Positions 1 through 5,911 are shown, counted from the first letter of the stretch. The stretch: DNA of 5,940 bases from Anaerolineae bacterium (GCA_020433835.1 JAGRBY010000456.1:1-5940); one strand, 5' to 3'. Translations and numbers: made by a program. The notes: generated by a model not told the origin, from the letters alone.

Positions 1-232
1 TAATTTGACGCAGCTTGATGCCGCGCCATTCGGCTTCGCTTTCCCAAATTTCGGCCAGGTCGCCGCCGCCTTCTATAATCAGCCACTCAAGGCCGGTAAT
101 TTCATCCAGCACAGCTTTTACACCGCGTTTTAGACGAGCCACGTTACCAAAATTCTTCGAACGATACCACACCAAGCGTCCGTCGCGCCCGTACAGCGCC
201 AGCCCTGTGCGAACGCCTAAGTCAACTGCCAG
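1..232 (-). CDS. RuvC/RNase H-fold protein, partial (runs off the left edge)
   Basis: The minus strand is open from the TAA at 257-259 to the window edge and encodes a convincing protein with GC-rich third positions. About 77 residues are visible if it begins at CTG 230-232. It opens with AVDLGVRTGLALYG, a first beta strand with an Asp followed by a glycine-rich turn, as in RuvC, YqgF and RNase H folds. About 50 residues later comes LIIEGGGDLAEIW, whose Glu fits the second metal-binding acid of RuvC-type nucleases. A nuclease or Holliday-junction-resolvase-like role is therefore inferred from the fold only. The C-terminal half is outside the window. No ATG, GTG or TTG lies between the upstream stop and the catalytic Asp, so the start must be CTG (230-232), a rarer codon such as ATC (239-241), or the 5' end is damaged or misread. 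It lies about 80 bases downstream of the response regulator, same strand, and may be co-transcribed. An ASKHA-type ATPase is a less likely alternative. Confidence 0.6.
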   Translation of the reverse strand, partial: MAVDLGVRTGLALYGRDGRLVWYRSKNFGNVARLKRGVKAVLDEITGLEWLIIEGGGDLAEIWESEAEWRGIKLRQI

Positions 233-313
233 TAAAAAGATATGCGTACTCGTTTCTTAAATAATTCCGTGCAACAAGCCCGAAAAAGTTTTGTGGTTGA
301 TAGGCTGCTTATC

Positions 314-694
314 TTAGTTTTTGGGGCGCAATCTTGAAGCCAGATCACGTATTTGAGTAAAACTAATCGGTTTGATAAGTACGATATTGGCTTTGCTGCG
401 CAACATTTCGGCTCTTAATGGGTCGGCTGTGGCCAACATCACCCGCGTTGTGGCAAGGCGATCGTCGCTGCGAATATGCCGCAAGATGTCTTCACCGGCG
501 ACTCCAGGGAGATGCAAATCTAAAACAACCACGCTTGGCACGACAGAAGCCAATCTTTCTAACGCTAGATTGCCGTCTCCTATAATCTCAGTATCATACT
601 TAGCCTCTTTAAGGGCCATACTAAAGATGTCAGCCAATCTTGGATCATCCTCAATAACAAGGGCCGACGGGTTAGTTCCTGCGTTTTCACTCAT
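314..694 (-). CDS. Single-domain (CheY-like) response regulator
   Basis: This 126-residue protein is a receiver domain with almost nothing else. The acidic pocket is E15-D16-D17 (VIEDD). The phospho-acceptor is D59 in VVVLDLHLPG, the switch Thr is T89 (LATAD) and the invariant Lys is K108, followed by P109. All catalytic positions are present, so it should accept a phosphoryl group from a histidine kinase. There is no DNA-binding, cyclase or methylesterase output domain: the chain ends about 15 residues after KP. It must therefore act by protein-protein contact, as a phosphorelay intermediate, or as a phosphate sink. Its ATG overlaps the TGA of the upstream ammonium-sensor kinase by four bases (ATGA, 691-694), which indicates translational coupling and makes that kinase the likely partner. 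The start is supported by AAAAGGA six bases upstream. Family assignment is secure; the cellular target is unknown. Confidence 0.95.
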   Translation of the reverse strand: MSENAGTNPSALVIEDDPRLADIFSMALKEAKYDTEIIGDGNLALERLASVVPSVVVLDLHLPGVAGEDILRHIRSDDRLATTRVMLATADPLRAEMLRSKANIVLIKPISFTQIRDLASRLRPKN

Positions 695-3600
695 AAGGTT
701 TCCTTTTGTACCACGGTTAGGGGTAGAATGATGGTAAAAGTTGAGCCACTGCCCTGTTCACTTTGCAATTCCAATCGACCGCCCATTAATTGGGTTAGCT
801 GGCTTACAATTGATAACCCTAAGCCGGAGCCTAAATTTCCTCGCGTTGCTGAGCCGTCAACTTGGCGGAATGGCTCAAAAATATAATCTTTGGCTTCGGG
901 TGGAATACCAATGCCCGTATCCGAGACCTGAATTGTCCAGTAACTATCGTCTGACTTGTACAATTTATAGCTTACAGAGCCGCCTTGGGGCGTAAACTTA
1001 ATCGCGTTGCTCACCAAATTGATCAAAATCTGGCGCAGCCAATAGGCATCGCCGGCGATTTCAGGTGATAAATGGGAGTCAAGGGTATAGCTGAGGTCGA
1101 TTTCCTTAGCAGCGGCCAACATTTTTGTAGAGAAATATACGGCCTCAGCCAGTTCTTCAGGCGAGAACGATTCTGATTTTACAACGACCTGACCGGACTC
1201 GATCCGGGCTTGATCCAATAGATTCGTGACAAAGTGGAGTAATTGCCCGGTGCTATCCATAATGTTAGACGTGATATCTTTTTGTTTTTCTGAAATAGGC
1301 CCATACACGCCCAGGTGTAGCATTTCTGTGTAACCGTTGATGACGCCGAGAGGTGTCCGCAGGTCATGGCTTACATTGGCGAGTAGCTCAGACTTCAACC
1401 GGCTGGTTTCCGAAACCCGTTCGTGGGCTTCGATGAGAGCCTGCTCGGCCTCTTTCTGGTGGGTAATATCACTTACAACTCCGTAGATAAAGCGGTGATT
1501 GCTATCGAGACGATTTTCAACTTGCGCGCTATCTCGCACCCAAATAATTCTGCCGTCAGAGCGAACCAGGCGATACTCCATCTCACTTTGTTCTCCACTG
1601 AGTAATAGTTCGGCCTGTTCGGCAGCCGCAACACGATCATCAGGATGAATTACTTGTCTCGGCCAGAAACTCCAGTCTGACAAAAATCTTTCCTGCGGGT
1701 ACCCTGTCATTTCCTCTACATTGGGTGAGATATAGCCGTTGACCACTTGACCGTCATGGGTGAATTCGGTCATATAAATATGAACACTTACCGAGGAGAG
1801 AACCTGGCGTAAGTGGGCCTCGCTTTCTTGCAGGGCCTTTTCTGCCCGTTGTTGTTCTAGCGTAGCAGAAATCCAGTTAGCCATCAGATGGACAAAATCT
1901 TGGTCGACTTCTTCAAACGGCGGCTCTTTAGGCTTGATACCGCTAAAGTTAACTGTACCGTAATGTTGACCGTTTATTTGAATAGGGGTTCCGATGAAAC
2001 TTTCTAGCTTTGTGTTATGATAACAGGGATGCTCGCGCCATTGAGATTGACCTATGTGGGAAATAGCCACAGCATCGCCTTTAGCGAACGTGAGATAGCA
2101 AAATGTTTGATCGAATTTGAATATTTGCTCTTTTTCAATACCTGTAGCGACCCTGGTAACAATATGTTTCACCTTGTAAACATTGTCTGTTTCGTCAACT
2201 TGGCTCACAATACCCACTTCTGTACCTAAAAGCTCACATCCGACACGAAGCACAGCTTCAATTTGCTGCTCGAAAGAGAGACCGGGGGATGAAAAAACCT
2301 CATAAAGCGCTCGCATGCGTTTAACTTGTTCTTGTAGAGCGTTCTCGATCTTTTTTCGTTCGGTGATATCCTCTTTTACCGCCAGAAAGTGGGTTATTTC
2401 TCCTTTGGTATTGCGTATAGGTGAGATCGAAGCCGACTCCCAGTAATGTTCGCCGTTTTTCTTCTTGTTAGAAAATTCTCCGTGCCAGATACCCCCAGAG
2501 ATAATGGTTTCCCATAAATCTTTATATTCCTCTTGACTCGTTTTCCCTGATTTTAACACGCGTGTATGAACCCCTTTGGCCTCTTCTAATGTGTAGCCGG
2601 TCGTGCGCTCAAAACTGGGGTTGGCATACTCGATGTAACCTTCGAGATTGGTGATAACAATGGTATTGGCGCTCTGTTCTACAGCAGCCATAAGCCGCTG
2701 TAGTTGCTCTTCGGTTTTTTTACGTTCGGTAATATCTCGAAAGATGCCGGTATAGAGGGGTTCTTCGCCAATGTTCCCTTCACTAACCACCACCTCCAAT
2801 GGGAAGGTAGAGTGATCCGGGCGTAATCCGACAGTTTCTTGTCGATTGTTCATAAACTTTAAGAATGAAACCGGCTCGGAATAATTTGATGATGTACCGT
2901 TTGTACCATTTGTGGACGCTATCAACTTGCTAAACGGTTGCCCAATGGCCTCAGCAGCGGAAAGACCAAAGATGAGTTCTGCCCCAGGATTAAAGCTGGT
3001 CAACAGTCCATCTCTTGATAATGTTACGACGCCGTCTTGAATATCTCTAACAATTGCTTCGGTTGTCATAACCGCCTTTTGAAGCGCATCGAGTACTTTG
3101 TTGTACATTCTGGCGATCTGACCGATCTCTGTGAACGGTTCGACGTGGACACGCAGATGAATATCTCCGGTATCGGCTTGATATTGCAGGGCTTGCAGGA
3201 AATCTAAAATTTCCGTCGCAGCATCGTGTTCGGAAACGTTCAAACCAACCTGTTCATCTTCCAAACTGACTCGCAGCGGGCGATAACGGTCGATTGTTTT
3301 AATGAGTAAATAGCCTAAACCAAACGCCCAAATGCCGCAGACCACAATACCGGCTACTTGGACCCCAATTTGTTCCAACCGCGTCAATCCGGTTCCCATC
3401 AGGGTCAGGTTGCCAAAAAGTGCTACCGCTAATGTTCCCCATATCCCTGCCGCAAGATGAACCGGAATAGCGCCGACCACATCATCAATACGAAATTTTT
3501 CTAAGAGGTGATCGGCCTTTATCATAACCAGGCCACCGATGGCTCCAATCACAATGGCGGATAAAGGGGAGACAATGTGAGCAGCAGCCGTGATAGCTAC

Positions 3601-4416
3601 TAAACCGGCCAGCACTCCATTCATTAAAAGTTCAACTTGATATCGACCGTCGGTGCCCCAGTTGAACAGTAGAACCGCTACGCTGCCGGCTGATGCAGCC
3701 AGAATAGTGTTTAGAATAATAGCCGGTATTTTCTCATTGAGGCTAAACGTGCTGCCGCCGTTGAAGCCTAACCAACCAAACCAGAGCAGAAAAACGCCCA
3801 GAACAGACAGTGGTAGGTTGCTGCCGGGGATTTTTTTAGGCTCTCCTTCTGCGCTAAAACGCCCCGTTCGTGGTCCGATAATCAATACTGTCGCCAAAGA
3901 AACCCAACCGCCAACACTGTGAACCACGGTGCTACCGGCAAAATCAACAAATCCCCATGCACCGAGCCAGCCTGTGTGTGTTCCATCGGCCAGCCCGTTC
4001 CAGGCCCAGTGGCCAAAGATGGGGTAAATCAATCCTGACAACAACACGACCATAATCGCGTAGCCTGCAAAATTCACCCGTTCGGCAATAGCTCCGGATA
4101 AAATAGTTGTGGCCGTGCTGCAAAACATTGCTTGAAAGATAAAGAAGACGACTCGTTGCGGGGCTGTTTCTGGCGATAGTAAAAAATCGGATGAGCCAAT
4201 CCAGCCGGCTTGTGTAAGACCAAACATTAGGCCATAGCCAAATGCCCAAAACAACAAAACGGATATGGTGATATCAACCAGATTTTTAATTGCAACATTG
4301 ATGCTGTTTTTGGAGCGCGTTAGTCCTGACTCTAAACAGGTGAAACCGGCCTGCATTAAGAATACAAGACTGGAGCAGAATAGGACCCACAGGATGTCGA
4401 GAAGGGATTGACTCAT
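691..4416 (-). CDS. Ammonium-transporter/sensor histidine kinase fusion (Amt-HAMP-like-PAS-PAS-GAF-PAS-HisKA-HATPase_c)
   Basis: This 1241-residue inner-membrane sensor kinase probably reports ammonium. Residues 1-395 are a full Amt channel with about 11 helices: MQAGF in helix 1, F94/F98 (AmtB F103/F107), W139 (W148), D158 in DFAG (D160), H166 and H320 (twin His 168/318), F218 and S222 in GFNGGS (F215/S219). The Amt C-tail GLNVSEH (391-397) is kept. Residues about 398-447 resemble HAMP (PFTEIGQIARMYNKVLDAL). Then follow PAS (about 452-568), PAS with PAC (572-692), GAF (700-858) and a PAS_3-type PAS (862-992), joined by DITERKK-type linkers. HisKA carries H1017 in NVSHDLRTP. The ATPase has the N-box NLVSNAIKF (N1133/N1137), D1166TGIG, FEPFRQ and GSGLGLS. 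Nothing essential is missing and no receiver is attached. Ks-Amt5 of Kuenenia is the known precedent for an Amt sensor kinase. Ligands of the PAS and GAF domains are unknown. The start at 4416 is supported by AAAAGGA upstream and an immediate helix 1; no cleavable signal peptide is evident. Confidence 0.95.
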   Translation of the reverse strand: MSQSLLDILWVLFCSSLVFLMQAGFTCLESGLTRSKNSINVAIKNLVDITISVLLFWAFGYGLMFGLTQAGWIGSSDFLLSPETAPQRVVFFIFQAMFCSTATTILSGAIAERVNFAGYAIMVVLLSGLIYPIFGHWAWNGLADGTHTGWLGAWGFVDFAGSTVVHSVGGWVSLATVLIIGPRTGRFSAEGEPKKIPGSNLPLSVLGVFLLWFGWLGFNGGSTFSLNEKIPAIILNTILAASAGSVAVLLFNWGTDGRYQVELLMNGVLAGLVAITAAAHIVSPLSAIVIGAIGGLVMIKADHLLEKFRIDDVVGAIPVHLAAGIWGTLAVALFGNLTLMGTGLTRLEQIGVQVAGIVVCGIWAFGLGYLLIKTIDRYRPLRVSLEDEQVGLNVSEHDAATEILDFLQALQYQADTGDIHLRVHVEPFTEIGQIARMYNKVLDALQKAVMTTEAIVRDIQDGVVTLSRDGLLTSFNPGAELIFGLSAAEAIGQPFSKLIASTNGTNGTSSNYSEPVSFLKFMNNRQETVGLRPDHSTFPLEVVVSEGNIGEEPLYTGIFRDITERKKTEEQLQRLMAAVEQSANTIVITNLEGYIEYANPSFERTTGYTLEEAKGVHTRVLKSGKTSQEEYKDLWETIISGGIWHGEFSNKKKNGEHYWESASISPIRNTKGEITHFLAVKEDITERKKIENALQEQVKRMRALYEVFSSPGLSFEQQIEAVLRVGCELLGTEVGIVSQVDETDNVYKVKHIVTRVATGIEKEQIFKFDQTFCYLTFAKGDAVAISHIGQSQWREHPCYHNTKLESFIGTPIQINGQHYGTVNFSGIKPKEPPFEEVDQDFVHLMANWISATLEQQRAEKALQESEAHLRQVLSSVSVHIYMTEFTHDGQVVNGYISPNVEEMTGYPQERFLSDWSFWPRQVIHPDDRVAAAEQAELLLSGEQSEMEYRLVRSDGRIIWVRDSAQVENRLDSNHRFIYGVVSDITHQKEAEQALIEAHERVSETSRLKSELLANVSHDLRTPLGVINGYTEMLHLGVYGPISEKQKDITSNIMDSTGQLLHFVTNLLDQARIESGQVVVKSESFSPEELAEAVYFSTKMLAAAKEIDLSYTLDSHLSPEIAGDAYWLRQILINLVSNAIKFTPQGGSVSYKLYKSDDSYWTIQVSDTGIGIPPEAKDYIFEPFRQVDGSATRGNLGSGLGLSIVSQLTQLMGGRLELQSEQGSGSTFTIILPLTVVQKETL
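701..707 (-). promoter_or_regulatory. Ribosome-binding site of the response regulator
   Basis: AAAAGGA lies 6 bases before the ATG at 692-694 and sits inside the last codons of the kinase gene. It fixes the regulator start and, with the ATGA overlap, supports coupled translation. The context AAAGGAAAC..CTTATGAGT is almost the same as at the kinase's own start. Confidence 0.7.
2894..2911 (-). repeat. 9-bp tandem repeat inside the first PAS domain
   Basis: Two adjacent 9-mers on the plus strand, gtaccgttt and gtaccattt, differ at one base. On the coding strand they encode NGTNGT at about residues 503-508, in a loop of the first PAS domain. This looks like a small in-frame slippage expansion; the frame is unaffected. 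Confidence 0.6.
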
Positions 4417-4423
4417 AAGCGTT

Positions 4424-4430
4424 TCCTTTT
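4424..4430 (-). promoter_or_regulatory. Ribosome-binding site of the Amt-kinase
   Basis: AAAAGGA lies 7 bases before the ATG at 4414-4416. It confirms the annotated start, which also places the first Amt helix directly at the N terminus. Confidence 0.7.
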
Positions 4431-4476
4431 TAGATGAGGTCCAATTTGGGTTTTGCGGAAGGTAGTCTAGCTATCT

Positions 4477-4504
4477 GTTATGCTGATATCTGGGTGCGTC
4501 CCAA
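4477..4504 (-). promoter_or_regulatory. Weak candidate sigma70 promoter of the Amt-kinase operon
   Basis: On the minus strand TTGGGA (4504-4499, four of six consensus bases) is followed after 16 bp by CATAAC (4482-4477, four of six). This would start transcription about 55 bases before the kinase ATG. The match is poor, and TAAAAT within 4498-4522 is an alternative -10 that lacks a good -35. This is a position guess only. Confidence 0.22.
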
Positions 4505-4522
4505 ATTTTAGGAAATCGGGAC
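4498..4522. promoter_or_regulatory. 25-bp imperfect palindrome, candidate operator upstream of the Amt-kinase
   Basis: The outer arms GTCCC (4498-4502) and GGGAC (4518-4522) pair perfectly. Reading inward from both ends, 8 of 12 symmetric positions are complementary, with further matches in the AAAT/ATTT segments. It overlaps the weak candidate -35 box, about 80-105 bases before the kinase ATG, where a dimeric regulator would act. The binding protein is unknown, and chance symmetry cannot be excluded. Confidence 0.35.
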
Positions 4523-4828
4523 AAAATAGCGAGGATCTCCTATACCTTATGCTTACCCAAATCTCGGAACACACATCCCTGATCTTTGGAGATTTATGTG
4601 AAGGAACAAGTAACTTTTTGAGTCAATGATACCCGAATTCAGAATGATGATCAAGCCTACTTACCGAGTTGTAACCCGCTTCATCTTTTATCGAGATGCG
4701 TTCAACTTCAATCGACAGATCAGCTCTGGCTTTTATACAAATAGAGTTCCGTTCTTGAGCAACTGGCCCAAAATTATCTGGAGACCATCATTACAAGGTA
4801 AAATCAAACTTAAGACAGCCAACTCAGT

Positions 4829-5482
4829 TTACGACATATCCCCATACAGCCGCTTAAAGTGGCGATCCGAGTCCATCCCGCCTTTCAGCTCCGTACGACC
4901 GTGCAGCATGCGGTCATTGTCAAAAATAAACATAGTGCCGGGAGCGACATCGATATGAATGATATGATCGTTGATGGCCGCGAAGAAGTTTTGTACGGGT
5001 GGCGGCGGATTATCCAGCAAGTCGTACCGGAAGCGGATGAATGGCCCTTCGTTGCGATCGGTGACGATGGGATCGGTTAAGGGTGGGTAATCGATGTGGT
5101 CGGGCGCGGGAAACGTGACAGTTTGGGTTTTGAGGTACTCTACATCCTCTGGACTGAGGTCAGCGAGGGCTTGCCAGCCATCGGCTAGCAACGGGATGCC
5201 GCCCCCCGCCGACTCGGGTTGTACGCAAAACATGGCAATATACTTGGGTGGTTTCTCAAACCAACTAAGGTCGGTATGCAGATCGAACACGCCTGTGCCG
5301 GCGTAAGAGGCCGGTTGGAATCCCGGTTTGGGTTTCAAGTCCATTACCAGCGGCAGCCCCAAATAAGAGATGGGCTGAGCAAACGCAGCTACTGTCATTT
5401 CAAGCGTATCGTTCGGAGCCTGTAAACCGGCCTCTTTTATCAGTACATAGCCCTTTTCTTGCAGTTCTTTGAGTAGATCCAT
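4829..5482 (-). CDS. Fe(II)/2-oxoglutarate-dependent dioxygenase, TauD/TfdA-like family
   Basis: From the chosen start this is a 217-residue cytoplasmic enzyme expected to couple oxidative decarboxylation of 2-oxoglutarate to hydroxylation of a small substrate. The facial triad is visible: H69-x-D71 in FDLHTDLSW and H194 in DRMLHGRTEL. Two arginines, R207 and R211 in DRHFKRLYGD, are placed like the 2-oxoglutarate-binding arginines of the family. GxxxSYAGTGVFDLH and the PGTMFIFDNDRMLHG strand are typical of TauD, TfdA and clavaminate-synthase-like proteins. It is shorter than TauD (about 280 residues) but not obviously truncated, as it begins with the usual ELQEKGYVLI segment. The ATG at 5480-5482 is preferred over the in-frame ATG at 5492-5494 because GGAGGA lies just before the former while the latter follows an AT-rich stretch with no ribosome-binding site. 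It is on the same strand as the kinase but separated by 412 bases. The substrate cannot be told; taurine is not specifically indicated. Confidence 0.9.
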   Translation of the reverse strand: MDLLKELQEKGYVLIKEAGLQAPNDTLEMTVAAFAQPISYLGLPLVMDLKPKPGFQPASYAGTGVFDLHTDLSWFEKPPKYIAMFCVQPESAGGGIPLLADGWQALADLSPEDVEYLKTQTVTFPAPDHIDYPPLTDPIVTDRNEGPFIRFRYDLLDNPPPPVQNFFAAINDHIIHIDVAPGTMFIFDNDRMLHGRTELKGGMDSDRHFKRLYGDMS

Positions 5483-5486
5483 CCTG

Positions 5487-5492
5487 TCCTCC
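5487..5492 (-). promoter_or_regulatory. Ribosome-binding site that sets the dioxygenase start
   Basis: GGAGGA lies 4 bases before the ATG at 5480-5482 (core GGAGG 5 bases before). It overlaps the upstream in-frame ATG at 5492-5494, so that earlier ATG is unlikely to be the true start; using it would add only four residues (MEDR). Confidence 0.7.
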
Positions 5493-5628
5493 ATAAAAAT
5501 TTGAATACATACATAAGCCCAAAAAGGCGCAGATAGCGACTAAAGATGTTAGGCTGTTGGTGCGAAAGGTGCGGTAATCGACGCGGTCAAGGCTGGTCTG
5601 TCACCTTATGAAGTGGATATAAACAGTT

Positions 5629-5657
5629 ATTAAATCTTACTCATACCGCCTTATCAA
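5629..5657 (-). promoter_or_regulatory. Candidate sigma70 promoter of the dioxygenase
   Basis: On the minus strand TTGATA (5657-5652) and TTTAAT (5634-5629) each match five of six consensus bases and are separated by exactly 17 bp. Transcription would start near 5622, leaving an untranslated leader of about 140 bases before the dioxygenase ATG. It is the best promoter match I found in the window. Confidence 0.45.
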
Positions 5658-5728
5658 GCAAGAATCTTGAGGCTTTGCATAATATCGGTGTGAATAGCTA
5701 ATTATCAGCCTTTTGAGAACTGCATTAC

Positions 5729-5855
5729 ACTACCTTTGCACTTTAAAGAATGATGGCCAGAAACCAGGGTTTTTAGCGTTAAAAAGAGCGCTTTTGGCGC
5801 AAAAGGGTATCAATGCGGTATCAAAACCCTGGTTTCTAAAAAGTGCAAACATAGT
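5729..5855. repeat. Nested inverted-repeat element (MITE-like or structured noncoding)
   Basis: Two pairs of arms are nested. The inner pair, AGAAACCAGGGTTTT (5759-5773) and AAAACCCTGGTTTCT (5823-5837), is perfect over 15 bp. The outer pair, TTTGCACTTT (5735-5744) and AAAGTGCAAA (5840-5849), is perfect over 10 bp and extends to 14 of 16 matching positions (5729-5744 with 5840-5855). The arms are asymmetrically spaced, with 14 bases between them on the left and 2 on the right. The centre is about 49 bases and also contains a hairpin CTTTTG-GCG-CAAAAG (5791-5805). The heptamer CATTACA occurs just outside on both sides (5723-5729 and 5870-5876) and could be a target-site duplication. There is no transposase. 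A miniature transposable element is the leading idea; a structured RNA or bidirectional terminator is the alternative. Confidence 0.7.
5806..5824. repeat. Direct repeat GGTATCAA with 11-bp period
   Basis: GGTATCAA occurs at 5806-5813 and again at 5817-5824, separated by TGC, so the copies lie one helical turn apart. It sits in the central part of the nested inverted repeat and its second copy runs into the right inner arm. Such same-face spacing fits a protein-binding site, but two copies are too few to be sure. Confidence 0.5.
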
Positions 5856-5911
5856 ATGTATTATTTAGACATTACAAAAGGAACAAAAATCAGTCTTGCT
5901 TCTTTAACCTG

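Larger units (their letters stand above)
4417..4828. other. 412-base intergenic region between the dioxygenase and the Amt-kinase
   Basis: No gene is supported here. It should hold the promoter of the kinase operon and the 3' end of the dioxygenase transcript. It contains a 25-bp imperfect palindrome (4498-4522), three copies of the heptamer ATTTGGG in either orientation (4444-4450, 4500-4506 and 4556-4562), and a 7-bp inverted repeat AAATCTC/GAGATTT (4559-4565 and 4589-4595, 23-base loop). No GC-rich hairpin followed by a T-run is seen after the dioxygenase stop, so an intrinsic terminator is not evident and read-through into the kinase remains possible. No NtcA-like GTA-N8-TAC site and no convincing sigma54 -24/-12 element was found by eye on either strand. 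Confidence 0.6.

Noticed and set aside
299..313. Small hairpin GATAGG-CTG-CTTATC directly after the response-regulator stop
   Set aside because: The stem is short, contains a mismatch on the transcribed strand and is not followed directly by a T-run, so it is not a convincing terminator.
372..731. Plus-strand 119-codon ORF antisense to the response regulator
   Set aside because: It is a shadow of the receiver gene, whose phosphorylation-site residues are all intact.
3944..4249. Minus-strand 101-codon ORF inside the Amt domain
   Set aside because: It is another frame of the Amt coding sequence, which has decisive family motifs; the alternative has none.
4623..4787. Minus-strand open stretch of 54 codons between the dioxygenase and the kinase with protein-like composition (contains SIEVERISIKDEAGYN)
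   Set aside because: It has no ATG, GTG or TTG start and is bounded by stops on both sides; a stretch of this length is expected by chance. It could be a gene remnant, but nothing confirms that.
4417..4828. Possible NtcA or sigma54-dependent nitrogen-control promoter before the ammonium sensor
   Set aside because: No GTA-N8-TAC and no properly spaced GG-N10-GC element could be found by eye on either strand.
4806..4830. AAACT/AGTTT inverted repeat at the end of the dioxygenase gene as a possible terminator
   Set aside because: A 5-bp AT-rich stem with a 15-base loop that includes the stop codon, and only a weak T-rich tail; not enough for a terminator.
4626..4958. Plus-strand ORF of 110 codons overlapping the dioxygenase
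   Set aside because: It has no ribosome-binding site before its ATG, no recognisable motif, and its second half is antisense to the securely identified dioxygenase.
5553..5633. Plus-strand 26-codon open fragment (contains AVIDAVKAGLSPYEVD) in the dioxygenase leader
   Set aside because: Although it reads like an amphipathic helix, it has no start codon, is bounded by stops, and is too short to call a gene or pseudogene without a homology search.
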